Below, piece after piece: positions 7,691-15,387 of a stretch of 36,344 bases of DNA. A program made the translations under genes and the position numbers. Within the stretch, counting starts at the first letter, position 1. Every line of letters starts with the position of its first letter. Below the pieces are notes generated by a model. That model worked only from the letters and a program-made list of their open reading frames with translations. It was not told the DNA's origin and made no database searches. The DNA comes from J005 sp964613235 (lineage in GTDB: Bacteria > Pseudomonadota > Zetaproteobacteria > Mariprofundales > Mariprofundaceae). The stretch is from contig CAZTGM010000011.1 in NCBI GenBank assembly GCA_964613235.1, forward strand, positions 1 to 36,344, read 5' to 3'.

Positions 7691-8881
7691 TTACAGTGCG
7701 GTGGCGCAGGCATGAGCAGAGGCCCATGCCCATTGAAAATTGAAGCCGCCGAGGTGGCCTGTGACATCGACGACTTCACCGATGAAATACAGACCGGGCA
7801 CACGGCGTGCTTCCATGCTGGCCGATGACAATTCGGCGGTATCCACACCGCCGACGGTGACTTCTGCTGTGCGATAGCCTTCGCTGCCGTTGGGTTTGAG
7901 TTTCCAGTGGTGAAGAAATGCCTCAATCTGTTGAACCTGTTGGGTGGATACGGCTTCGAGTGGCCCTTTCAGGCGCATCTGTTCGCATAATAACCGGGCC
8001 AGTCGTTTGGGTAGCAGTTCGGCCAGTGCCGTGATCAGTCGGGCCTGTGGTCGTTTCCGCTGCCATGTATGCAGCGCCCTGGAGATATCGGTGTCGGGCA
8101 AGAGATCGATATCAATGTGTTCCCCCGGTTGCCAGTAGGAGGATATCTGCAGAATGGCCGGGCCGGACAGACCGCGATGGGTGAACAGCATGGCTTCGCG
8201 AAAATGTTGCCGTCCGCAGCGCACACACACATCCAGTGAAATGCCGGCCAGAGCCTTCAGGCGCTCCTTTTCCCGACCGGTAAATGTCAGTGGCGCCAGG
8301 CCTGCACGCGGCGGCACGATATTCAGGCCGAATTGTTCGGCAATCTTCAGACCGAAGGGCGTTGCCCCCATCTTCGGGATGGACAGCCCACCGGTGGCGA
8401 TGACCAGTTTGTCTGCGCTGAAAATGCCCTGTGAAGTATGCAGCCGGAAATGATCACCCTTATTGATGCGCATGATCTGTGTGTGCATGCGCATGCAGAC
8501 GTGGCCACGGCGACATTCACTCAGCAGCATGTTGACGATGTCTTTTGCTGTGTGATCGCAGAACAACTGGCCGTGTTTACGCTCATGCCAGGCGATGTCG
8601 TATTGCTCCACCATGGACAGGAAATCGGCAGGCGTAAAGCGTGCCAGTGCCGATTTGCAGAAGTGCGGGTTTTGCGACAGGAAATGTTCGGCACTGGTGA
8701 AACGGTTGGTAAAATTACAACGTCCGCCACCGGAGATCAGGATTTTTTTACCTGGTTTGTCGGCATGATCGAGGATGCATACGCGTTTGCCACGCTGACC
8801 GGAGATGGCTGCACACATCAGCCCTGCAGCGCCGGCGCCGATAATGATGACATTGAAATGTGTGCTATCGGCGGAATTCAT
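7691..8881 (-). CDS. BaiN/HI0933/YhiN-family FAD-dependent oxidoreductase
   Basis: A 396-residue flavoprotein of the HI0933-like family (also labelled BaiN or aminoacetone oxidase family). The N-terminal Rossmann dinucleotide motif IIIGAGAAGLMCA lies at about residues 12-24. The family signature GKKILISGGGRCNFTN lies near 44-59, a second nucleotide-contact motif VIATGGLSIPKMG is near 160, and the C-terminal FAD-binding stretch GGFNFQWAWASAHA is at 379-392. It is cytosolic and lacks any signal peptide. The physiological substrate is not established for most members. Start ATG 8881 (MNSADSTHFNV) fits family N-termini. It is divergent from the cyd operon and is followed 65 bases later by the Cys-rich repeat gene on the same strand. 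Confidence 0.85.
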   Translation of the reverse strand: MNSADSTHFNVIIIGAGAAGLMCAAISGQRGKRVCILDHADKPGKKILISGGGRCNFTNRFTSAEHFLSQNPHFCKSALARFTPADFLSMVEQYDIAWHERKHGQLFCDHTAKDIVNMLLSECRRGHVCMRMHTQIMRINKGDHFRLHTSQGIFSADKLVIATGGLSIPKMGATPFGLKIAEQFGLNIVPPRAGLAPLTFTGREKERLKALAGISLDVCVRCGRQHFREAMLFTHRGLSGPAILQISSYWQPGEHIDIDLLPDTDISRALHTWQRKRPQARLITALAELLPKRLARLLCEQMRLKGPLEAVSTQQVQQIEAFLHHWKLKPNGSEGYRTAEVTVGGVDTAELSSASMEARRVPGLYFIGEVVDVTGHLGGFNFQWAWASAHACATAL

Positions 8882-8937
8882 AGACGGATTGTGTCAGTCT
8901 TCCGGAGTACGGCAAGGGCTTTTTATTAGCAAGTGAA

Positions 8938-8955
8938 AGTAAATAATTATTTACT
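8938..8955. promoter_or_regulatory. Perfect 18-bp palindrome, probable operator of the cyd operon
   Basis: AGTAAATAATTATTTACT is its own reverse complement over all 18 bases. It ends three bases before the -10 hexamer TATAAT (8958) and covers the spacer and -35 zone of the cydP promoter, where no good -35 is seen. A bound dimeric regulator would block, or replace, sigma contact there. It also lies between the divergent BaiN-like gene and the cyd operon. It does not match Fur, FNR, ArcA or LexA consensus sites that I know. Confidence 0.6.
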
Positions 8956-8957
8956 AA

Positions 8958-8963
8958 TATAAT
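8958..8963 (+). promoter_or_regulatory. -10 box of the cydPABX promoter
   Basis: A perfect TATAAT. The bases 17 upstream (GAAAGT) do not resemble TTGACA, so the promoter may rely on an activator or on the palindrome at 8938-8955. Transcription would begin near 8970, giving a leader of about 95 bases before the cydP GTG. Confidence 0.6.
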
Positions 8964-8998
8964 GAAGTATGTAGTATGCGCCAAAAAGACAGAACAAG

Positions 8999-9018
8999 GA
9001 CTGTGCCACTGCACAGTC
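8999..9018 (+). promoter_or_regulatory. Stable hairpin in the cyd leader
   Basis: GACTGTGC, loop CACT, GCACAGTC: a perfect 8-bp stem with a 4-base loop in the predicted 5' leader of cydP. No T run follows, so it is not an intrinsic terminator. It could stabilise the mRNA or be a protein site. Function unknown. Confidence 0.45.
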
Positions 9019-9065
9019 GCAAAGAAGAGGATGTTTGATCATTGAAACAGAGGCGGGCAGCTAAC

Positions 9066-9179
9066 GTGTTATATAAAGAACTGGGCTGGATTATTGTCGT
9101 GAAGGTTATTGCCATTGCACTGATCTGGTGGTTGTTTTTCAGCGTGGATGCTCCTGTTGATCCTCAACATATGTTCTGA
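9066..9179 (+). CDS. cydP: CydP-type small accessory peptide of cytochrome bd
   Basis: A 37-residue peptide from GTG at 9066 to TGA at 9179, just before cydA. It starts MLYKELGWIIVVKVI and continues through a single hydrophobic helix ending WWLFFS, with a polar tail rich in Asp and Pro. The KELG start, the central Lys and the WWLFF motif match what I know of the small proteobacterial family called cytochrome oxidase putative small subunit CydP, encoded upstream of cydA. One transmembrane span is predicted. The 27-base gap to the cydA GTG implies co-transcription. There is no strong ribosome binding site (GGCGGGCAG lies a few bases upstream). Assignment rests on pattern and position. Confidence 0.75.
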   Translation: MLYKELGWIIVVKVIAIALIWWLFFSVDAPVDPQHMF

Positions 9180-9206
9180 TTACTGAAGCGTCACAGGAGA
9201 GATCGC

Positions 9207-10763
9207 GTGGAATTGGATGCATTGGTCAACATTTCGAGATTACAGTTTGCGTTTACAGCACTGGTTCACTTTCTGTTTGTTCCTTTAACACTGGGCCTGT
9301 CATTAATGCTGGTTGTCATGGAATCGTTGTATGTCAAAACCGGGCAACAAATCTACAAGGATATGACAAAGTTCTGGGGTAAACTGTTTGCCATTAACTT
9401 TGCCATGGGTGTTGTGACAGGCCTGACGATGGAATTCCAGTTCGGCACCAACTGGGCCTATTATTCTCATTACGTAGGCGATATTTTCGGTGTACCACTG
9501 GCCATCGAAGGAATGATGGCATTTTTCCTCGAATCGACGTTTATCGGTCTGTTCTTTTTCGGCTGGGACAAGCTGAGTCGCAAAAAGCATCTGATGGTGA
9601 CTGTACTGGTGGCGCTGGGCTCCAATCTGTCGGCATTGTGGATCCTGATCGCCAATGGGTGGATGCAGCATCCGGTTGCCTCTTTTTTCAATCCGGAGAC
9701 CATGCGCATGGAGTTGAGCGGTTTCTGGCCGTTGATTCTGAATCATGTCGCGCAGATCAAGTTCCTGCATACCTTGTCTGCCGGTTATCTGACTGGAGCG
9801 ATCTTTGTGCTGGGTATTAGCAGTTGGTACCTGCTTAAGGGGCGAGATATCGAGTTTGCACGTCGTTCATTCGTTGTCGCCGCTGCCTGCGGCGCGGTGG
9901 TGGCATTGGGCACCGTCATGCTGGGTGATGAGTCCGGTTATTATGTGGCCGAACATCAGCCTACCAAGATGGCAGCCATTGAAGCGGAATGGCATACCGA
10001 GAACGCACCGGCCGCATTTACTGTGGCAGGCTGGATCAATGAAGGCGAAGGGCGTACGGATTATGCCATCAAGATTCCATACGCACTGGGGCTGATTGCG
10101 ACGCGTTCGGCCGACGGCGTGGTGCCAGGCATTCATAATCTGGTGGAAGAAAATGAGCAGAGGATTCGGGATGGGCTTATCGCCTATGCATTATTGCCTG
10201 CCATGCGTGATCGCACGGCGGATGCGCAGCAAAGAAAGGTGTTTCAGGATCATGTTGATAACCTGGGCTATGCCCTGTTGCTGAAGAAATATACCGATGA
10301 TCCGCTAAAGGCCAGTAATACGATGATCACACAGGCTGCCGAGGATACGGTGCCGAAGGTAGCCCCGTTGTTCTGGACGTTCCGTATCATGGTCCTGATC
10401 GGCTTCCTGCTGGTGATGCTGCTGATGTATGCGTTGGTATCCGCTCGCCGCGGTTCGGCATGGAACAAGCGCTGGTTGCTCAGACTGGCTGTCTGGGCCA
10501 TTCCATTGCCCTTTATTGGTGTGGAGCTGGGCTGGTTTGTCGCCGAGTATGGTCGCCAGCCATGGGCGATTTACGAGGTCCTGCCGACAGGTCTTGCGGT
10601 ATCCAGCCTTGATGTCGGAGATGTACAGGCTTCGCTGACGGCTTTCGTGATCATGTATTTAACGTTGTTTGCAGTGGAGCTTTTCCTGATGTTCAAATAT
10701 GCGCGTCTTGGACCCAGTGCCCTGCATACCGGACGCTATCACTTTGAAGGAGGTCAGGCATAA
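9207..10763 (+). CDS. cydA: Cytochrome bd ubiquinol oxidase subunit I (CydA)
   Basis: Membrane subunit carrying haems b558, b595 and d; oxidises quinol and reduces oxygen to water with very high oxygen affinity. The 518-residue length and helices fit CydA. The b595 ligand is His21 (E. coli His19). The conserved glutamates of the proton path, Glu101 and Glu109, are in AIEGMMAFFLEST. The b558 ligand His188 is in FLHTLSAGY (E. coli His186), with the Met ligand in the RIMVLIGF helix near 390. The periplasmic Q-loop is the long E. coli type, with DESGYYVAEHQPTK then AAIEAEW supplying the quinol-site Lys and Glu. The GTG start at 9207 has AGGAGAG upstream. The stop overlaps cydB by one base (TAATG). 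Confidence 0.97.
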   Translation: MELDALVNISRLQFAFTALVHFLFVPLTLGLSLMLVVMESLYVKTGQQIYKDMTKFWGKLFAINFAMGVVTGLTMEFQFGTNWAYYSHYVGDIFGVPLAIEGMMAFFLESTFIGLFFFGWDKLSRKKHLMVTVLVALGSNLSALWILIANGWMQHPVASFFNPETMRMELSGFWPLILNHVAQIKFLHTLSAGYLTGAIFVLGISSWYLLKGRDIEFARRSFVVAAACGAVVALGTVMLGDESGYYVAEHQPTKMAAIEAEWHTENAPAAFTVAGWINEGEGRTDYAIKIPYALGLIATRSADGVVPGIHNLVEENEQRIRDGLIAYALLPAMRDRTADAQQRKVFQDHVDNLGYALLLKKYTDDPLKASNTMITQAAEDTVPKVAPLFWTFRIMVLIGFLLVMLLMYALVSARRGSAWNKRWLLRLAVWAIPLPFIGVELGWFVAEYGRQPWAIYEVLPTGLAVSSLDVGDVQASLTAFVIMYLTLFAVELFLMFKYARLGPSALHTGRYHFEGGQA

Positions 10764-11899
10764 TGTTCGACTATGAAACACTACGATTGATCTGGTGGAT
10801 TCTGATTGCCGTATTGCTGGTTGGTTATGCGGTCATGGACGGATTCGACCTGGGTGTGGGTACGTTACTTCCTTTTATTGCCAAAAGTGATGATGAACGC
10901 CGCGTGTTGATCAATGCCATTGGTCCGACCTGGGATGGCAATCAGGTATGGCTGATTCTGGGAGCAGGTGCTGTGTTTGCAGCATGGCCGGCTATTTATG
11001 CCGCTGCCTTTTCAGGTATGTATGCCGCATTGTTGCTGGTTCTCTTCGCGTTATTTTTAAGGCCGGTTGGCTTTGATTACCGCAGCAAGATCGATCACCC
11101 GCTATGGCGAAAGGTCTGGGATTATGCGTTGTTTCTCGGCGGTTTTGTACCGGCGCTGGTCATGGGGGTTGCTTTCGGAAACTTCTTGCAGGGTGTTCCG
11201 TTCCATTTTGATGAAACGCTACGCAGTTTCTATGATGGTGGGCTGATCGACCTGCTAAATCCGTTTGCCCTGCTTGCCGGTCTGGTATCGGTGGCCATGC
11301 TGACGATGCACGGAGCCAATTTTTTGCTCATCAAGACCGAGGGCGTATTGCAACAACGCGCGCTGCGTGCTTCGCGCATGTCGGCGGTAGTGACCATCGT
11401 GCTGTTCGTGCTTGCCGGAGTGTGGATTATCAATGGTATCGAAGGGTTCAGAATTCTCAGTAATATCGATATGCAGGCTGCATCCTCGCCCTTTGGCAAA
11501 ACCGTTGTGCGTGAAATTGGTGCCTGGATGCATAATTTCTATGTTCACCCATGGATGTGGGCCGCACCGGTGGCCGGTATCGGCGGCGCGCTGCTGGTAT
11601 TGCTGTTCGGGGTCCGCAGGCCGGGCATGAGCTGGATTGCCAGCGCGGTGTCCGTGGCTGGCATTGCGACAACAGCAGGTCTGGCCATGTTCCCGTTCGT
11701 GTTGCCATCAAGCACGCATCCTTCGCAAAGTCTGCTGATGTGGGATGCGACGTCCAGTCAGTTAACTCTTTGGCTGATGCTGCTGGCGGCGGTTATTTTT
11801 ATTCCGTTGATTTTGTTTTATACGGCCTGGGTGTTTCGCGTGTTGCGCGGCAAGGTGACCGTGGAACAGATTCAGCAAAATGATCATGCAGTTTATTAA
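10763..11899 (+). CDS. cydB: Cytochrome bd ubiquinol oxidase subunit II (CydB)
   Basis: The 378-residue haem-free partner of CydA. The N-terminal helix carries the family signature GYAVMDGFDLGVGTLLPF near residues 20-38. Then GPTWDGNQVWLI near 53-64 and RPVGFDYRSK near 98-107 are all strongly conserved in CydB. About eight hydrophobic segments are visible. Its ATG shares a base with the cydA stop, so translation is coupled, which keeps subunit amounts equal. GGAGG lies 8 bases upstream inside the cydA 3' end. The tiny cydX gene follows after 11 bases. Confidence 0.97.
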   Translation: MFDYETLRLIWWILIAVLLVGYAVMDGFDLGVGTLLPFIAKSDDERRVLINAIGPTWDGNQVWLILGAGAVFAAWPAIYAAAFSGMYAALLLVLFALFLRPVGFDYRSKIDHPLWRKVWDYALFLGGFVPALVMGVAFGNFLQGVPFHFDETLRSFYDGGLIDLLNPFALLAGLVSVAMLTMHGANFLLIKTEGVLQQRALRASRMSAVVTIVLFVLAGVWIINGIEGFRILSNIDMQAASSPFGKTVVREIGAWMHNFYVHPWMWAAPVAGIGGALLVLLFGVRRPGMSWIASAVSVAGIATTAGLAMFPFVLPSSTHPSQSLLMWDATSSQLTLWLMLLAAVIFIPLILFYTAWVFRVLRGKVTVEQIQQNDHAVY

Positions 11900-11910
11900 G
11901 GGGGTTCAGA

Positions 11911-11994
11911 GTGTGGTATATGGTATGGCTGATATTTGCTGCATTCACGGTCTATATCGGTGTGCGCGTATCTTTGAACACAGATATTGAATAA
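11911..11994 (+). CDS. cydX: CydX small subunit of cytochrome bd
   Basis: A 27-residue peptide from GTG at 11911 to TAA at 11994, with AAGGGGG six bases before the start. It begins MWYMVWLIFAAFTVY, then GVRVSLNTDIE. The MWY start followed by a single transmembrane helix and a short acidic C-terminus is the hallmark of CydX, which in E. coli stabilises haems of CydAB. It lies 11 bases after cydB and is the last gene before the operon terminator. It is shorter than E. coli CydX (37 residues). Confidence 0.85.
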   Translation: MWYMVWLIFAAFTVYIGVRVSLNTDIE

Positions 11995-12050
11995 TCAGTG
12001 AACATCCAGCTTCTCTGAATATCTTTAATCAGGTCTGGATGACAGTTTCG

Positions 12051-12087
12051 AACAGGCTGCCTCACGACAGCCTGTTTATCTTATTCT
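12051..12087 (+). terminator. Intrinsic terminator of the cyd operon
   Basis: AACAGGCTG (12051-12059) pairs with CAGCCTGTT (12068-12076) around an 8-base loop. A T-rich tail TTTATCTTATTCTT follows. It stands 56 bases after cydX and ends at the stop codon of the convergent HTH gene. On the minus strand no T run follows the stem, so it serves the cyd operon mainly. Confidence 0.7.
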
Positions 12088-12368
12088 TCAACAACGCTGG
12101 TATGGCCGGGTGCCTGTTTTTCAGATGGAGGTGACATCACGATGCGGACATCCACTCCCAGCAGGTTCAGACACTCAATCATTTTGATTTCGCTGATGCC
12201 GTGATAATTGCCACGCAGCAGATTGGACACTTTCGGCTGCGAAATGCTAAGGATGTCGGCAGCCTGCTGCTGGGTAAGCTGACGTCCCCGGATGATTCCC
12301 CTGATTTTTTCCGCCAGACCTGTCTTGACATGGGCAAGATCTACAGTGGTTTCTGAAACTTCAGTCAT
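12081..12368 (-). CDS. Orphan XRE-family HTH regulator (HigA-like, HTH_37 type)
   Basis: A 95-residue DNA-binding protein. The helix-turn-helix lies near residues 30-55 in LTQQQAADILSISQPKVSNLLRG, followed by a conserved extension MIECLNLLGVDVRIVM near 65-80. This layout is that of HTH_37/HigA-type antitoxins and their stand-alone relatives. In higBA modules the toxin precedes the antitoxin; upstream here (12369-12523, 155 bases) there is no toxin-sized frame, and downstream lies the cyd terminator. It therefore looks like a lone regulator or a relic. AAGGAGAG stands 5 bases before the ATG. A -10-like TATAGT is at 12444-12439 on the minus strand without a clear -35. Whether it regulates the neighbouring cyd operon is not known. 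Confidence 0.75.
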   Translation of the reverse strand: MTEVSETTVDLAHVKTGLAEKIRGIIRGRQLTQQQAADILSISQPKVSNLLRGNYHGISEIKMIECLNLLGVDVRIVMSPPSEKQAPGHTSVVEE

Positions 12369-12523
12369 GGTTGCTCTCCTTGCTTGTGATCGTTAAGGAA
12401 TTCTGACCCCACCTGTTGTTCCTCATATGTCTGTTATTACTATAGCATACTCTGGGGATAAAAGCGACGGGAAGGTTTTTGCCGGATATTTACGAATACT
12501 TCCGTATCAGTTCATCATCAGGA

Positions 12524-14137
12524 CTACGATGTTTCTGTATGCAGGATAGCTTCTGCCGCCTTCAGGCCATCGACGGCCGCACTGACAATGCCACCGGCAT
12601 AACCTGCGCCTTCGCCGACCGGATAGAGGCCGGCAAGCGATACACTTTGCATGTTGGCACCACGCGGGAGGCGCACCGGTGAACTGGTTCGTGTTTCACT
12701 GCCCAGCAGATTGGCTTCCTCACTGACATAGCCGCGCATTTTACGGCCGAAGGCCTGCAGCCCTTCAGCCAGCGGAGTGCTTAACCAGCGCGGGAATATC
12801 TCATACAGATCGGCGGCCACGGCCAGTGGCTTGAAACGCGTCGGTGCCAGTGTGCCGGATGCGCGTGCTCGGATGAAATCGGTTAAACGCATGGCCGGCG
12901 CAGCATAGCGGTTATCTGCAGCGCGATATGTGGCCTGCTCCAGTTCGCGCTGAAAGGCCATACCGACCAGCGGCTGCATCGGCAGGCCGTGACGCATCAG
13001 GTCTGTCGGATCAAGCTGCACAACTATGCCGGAATTGGCCCAGGCACCGCTTCGTCTGGCATTACTCATGCCATTGACGGCCATGGCCTTTTCTTCGGTC
13101 GGGGATGGCACAATGAGTCCGCCCGGACACATGCAGAACGAATAAATGCCGCGTTTTCCCAGATGCACATCGGGTACCTGATGCGTCAGGCGGTATTCGG
13201 CCGCACCCAGTGCGGGATGAGTGGCAAAACGGCCATATTGAATACGGTTGATCAGTGCCTGTGGATGTTCGGCACGTACGCCGACAGCAAATGGTTTGGC
13301 TTCTATGGCAATGCCGTGTTGAAAGAGACGTCGAAATGTATCGCGTGCCGAATGACCAGTGGCCAGGATAACGTGTTCGGCACGGATTTCTTCACCAGTG
13401 GCGGTACGCACACCGGCAATGTGTCGTCCATGCGTCAGCAATGCATCGACGCGGGTATTGAAGCGATAATCGACACCGAGTGAGAGCAGATATTCGCGCA
13501 TACGGCGCACAATGCGTACGAGCTTGTCCGTGCCCAGATGCGGATGCGCGTCGATGAGGATATCCCGATCTGCACCGAAGCGCACGAATGTATGCAATAC
13601 ATGACGCAGGAACGGGTGTTTGATGCGGGTATAGAGTTTGCCATCGGTATAGGTGCCTGCGCCGCCCTCACCGAAACAGATATTGCTTTCCGGATCCAGT
13701 TCGCCGCGCGAGCGCAGCCGGCCAATATCGCGCATGCGTTGCTCCACCGGCTTGCCTCGCTCAAGCAGGGTCACATGTAAACCGGCTTCGGCCAGAGCCA
13801 GGGTGGCGAAAAGGCCGGCAGGACCTGCGCCGACGATGATGATATGTGCTTTCGTTTCCATGCGCTGGCGGAATATAGCCGGTGGCTGATGTTCCAGCAG
13901 GGAATGGTCGATGACTGTAATACCGGGCGGTAACGTTTGCAGGGCATGCGACAGTTCGACCTCGTAATGGCAGATCTGGTGCACATGCTGTTTCCTGCGT
14001 GCGTCGATGGTGCGACGCACGCAACGGTAATGGATCAGTTGTGCAGGCTGGCAGCCGAGCAGCGCAAGCAGGTGCTGACGAATACTTGCTTCGTCATCAT
14101 CCAGTTCGATACGGACATTGGTGACCCGATAGAGCAC
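12524..14137 (-). CDS. COG2509 FAD-dependent dehydrogenase, substrate unknown
   Basis: A 537-residue flavoprotein of the uncharacterised COG2509 group. The N-terminal about 95 residues form a basic domain that precedes the Rossmann fold. IIIVGAGPAGLFATLALAEAG binds FAD near residues 99-119. The family motif NICFGEGGAGTYTDGKLYTR is near 153-172, a second nucleotide motif VILATGHSARDTF is near 261-273, and the C-terminal GEGAGYAGGIVSAAVDGLKAA is near 507-527. No signal peptide is present. The GTG at 14137 is the only sensible start, with AGGA immediately before it. It follows panD by 17 bases on the same strand, so it is probably transcribed with panBCD, although no role in pantothenate synthesis is known. 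Confidence 0.85.
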   Translation of the reverse strand: MLYRVTNVRIELDDDEASIRQHLLALLGCQPAQLIHYRCVRRTIDARRKQHVHQICHYEVELSHALQTLPPGITVIDHSLLEHQPPAIFRQRMETKAHIIIVGAGPAGLFATLALAEAGLHVTLLERGKPVEQRMRDIGRLRSRGELDPESNICFGEGGAGTYTDGKLYTRIKHPFLRHVLHTFVRFGADRDILIDAHPHLGTDKLVRIVRRMREYLLSLGVDYRFNTRVDALLTHGRHIAGVRTATGEEIRAEHVILATGHSARDTFRRLFQHGIAIEAKPFAVGVRAEHPQALINRIQYGRFATHPALGAAEYRLTHQVPDVHLGKRGIYSFCMCPGGLIVPSPTEEKAMAVNGMSNARRSGAWANSGIVVQLDPTDLMRHGLPMQPLVGMAFQRELEQATYRAADNRYAAPAMRLTDFIRARASGTLAPTRFKPLAVAADLYEIFPRWLSTPLAEGLQAFGRKMRGYVSEEANLLGSETRTSSPVRLPRGANMQSVSLAGLYPVGEGAGYAGGIVSAAVDGLKAAEAILHTETS

Positions 14138-14154
14138 TCCTGTGATAAGAGAGG

Positions 14155-14532
14155 TCAGACGGCAGCCAGATGGCCGTGACTGGTATGGGAGATGTGATTG
14201 TCGGCATCGACATACACCAGTGTCGGTCTGAAATGTTCGGCCTCGGTGGCATCCATGTCGGCATAGGTGCAGAGAATCAGCAGATCGCCCGGTGATGCCT
14301 TGTGTGCGGCCGCGCCGTTGACGCCGATGGTGCCGGAACCACGCGGAGCGACGATGGCATAGGTCGTGAAGCGTTCTCCATTGCTCACATTATAGATGTG
14401 CAATTGCTCGAATGGCCGGATGTTGGCTGCTTCCATCAATGCCTGATCGATGGCGCAGGAACCTTCGTAATCGAGTTCGGCATGGCTAACCGTGGCGCGG
14501 TGAATTTTTGATTTCAGCATGGTCAGTTTCAC
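14155..14532 (-). CDS. panD: Aspartate 1-decarboxylase PanD
   Basis: Makes beta-alanine from L-aspartate for pantothenate synthesis, using a pyruvoyl group formed by self-cleavage of the proenzyme. The 125-residue product matches the family. The cleavage site Gly24-Ser25 is in YEGSCAID, and the conserved Lys9, His11 and Tyr58 are all present (LKSKIHRATV and TTYAIVAPRGSG). GVNGAAAHKASPGDLLI near 75-91 completes the active site. Its ATG overlaps the panC stop by 4 bases, so the panBCD operon is translationally coupled. Many bacteria also need PanZ for maturation; no such gene is in this window. Confidence 0.97.
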   Translation of the reverse strand: MKLTMLKSKIHRATVSHAELDYEGSCAIDQALMEAANIRPFEQLHIYNVSNGERFTTYAIVAPRGSGTIGVNGAAAHKASPGDLLILCTYADMDATEAEHFRPTLVYVDADNHISHTSHGHLAAV

Positions 14533-15386
14533 GAATGGGCCTCCATAAAGTCGAGCGGCATATTATCAATCAGACGCGCATTGCCAATGCGAGCGGCAAT
14601 GAACGCGCGCGCAGGCTGGTCAGGCTGTAGTTCGCCAAGTGCGTGCAGGGTATCGGCATGGCGGATATCCAGATATTCAGGTGTGATTCCTTGCGTCTGC
14701 AGCACAGCCTGACCTGTATCGAGAAGTTGCCTGCAATCGCGGATGCCGGAAGCGGCCTGCTCTGCCATGGCAATCAGTGTCTGGGACAGGGCCGCAGCAC
14801 GACGACGCTCGGATGCATCGAGATAGCGGTTGCGGCTGCTCATGGCCAGGCCATCGTGTTCGCGCACCGTGGCCACGCTGACGATTCTGGTTGGCAGATG
14901 CAGGTCATGCACCATCTGCCGGATGATGGTCAGTTGTTGCCAGTCCTTTTCACCGAACACGGCGATATCCGGCTGAACGATATTGAACAGGATATTGACG
15001 ACCGTGGCCACACCATCGAAATGGCTGGGTCGGCTCGCTCCACAAAGCGTGTTGCCCAGTGCTCCGACTTTCATGGAAACCTGCGGAGTGGCATCAGTAT
15101 ACAGTGTGGCCGGATGAAAGATCATATCGACACCGGCCTGTTCACAGCGATCCGCATCAGCCTCAAAGGTGCGCGGATAACGATCCAGGTCCTCATTGGC
15201 GCCGAATTGCAGCGGATTAACGTAAATGCTGACGACAACTATATCGGCCTGTTGTCGTGCGGCTTCGATGAGCCGTATATGGCCATCGTGCAGGCAGCCC
15301 ATCGTCGGCACCAGCGCAATGCTGCGCGTACCGTGCCAGGCAGCCAGTGTCTGGCGAACATCGGCAGGGTGATGCAAAATATCCAT
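14529..15386 (-). CDS. panC: Pantothenate synthetase PanC (pantoate--beta-alanine ligase)
   Basis: Joins pantoate and beta-alanine with ATP, through a pantoyl adenylate. The 285-residue protein starts MDILHHPADVRQTL at ATG 15386, one base after the panB stop; a longer frame reaching 15539 overlaps panB and is not used. Nucleotidyltransferase motifs are visible: PTMGCLHDGHIRL (HxGH site near residues 29-41), VSIYVNPLQFG near 57-67, GEKDWQQL near 145-152, and MSSRNRYLD near 182-190 in the KMSKS position. It lies in the order panB-panC-panD, and its 3' end overlaps panD by 4 bases. Confidence 0.96.
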   Translation of the reverse strand: MDILHHPADVRQTLAAWHGTRSIALVPTMGCLHDGHIRLIEAARQQADIVVVSIYVNPLQFGANEDLDRYPRTFEADADRCEQAGVDMIFHPATLYTDATPQVSMKVGALGNTLCGASRPSHFDGVATVVNILFNIVQPDIAVFGEKDWQQLTIIRQMVHDLHLPTRIVSVATVREHDGLAMSSRNRYLDASERRRAAALSQTLIAMAEQAASGIRDCRQLLDTGQAVLQTQGITPEYLDIRHADTLHALGELQPDQPARAFIAARIGNARLIDNMPLDFMEAHS

Positions 15387-15387
15387 T

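Noticed and set aside
8963..9046. Possible 27-codon leader peptide with two nearby cysteines before cydP
   Set aside because: Its ATG overlaps the -10 box, so the transcript would begin after the start codon; no ribosome binding site.
12369..12523. Search for a HigB-type toxin partner of the HTH gene
   Set aside because: Only 155 bases, with no frame of toxin size on either strand.
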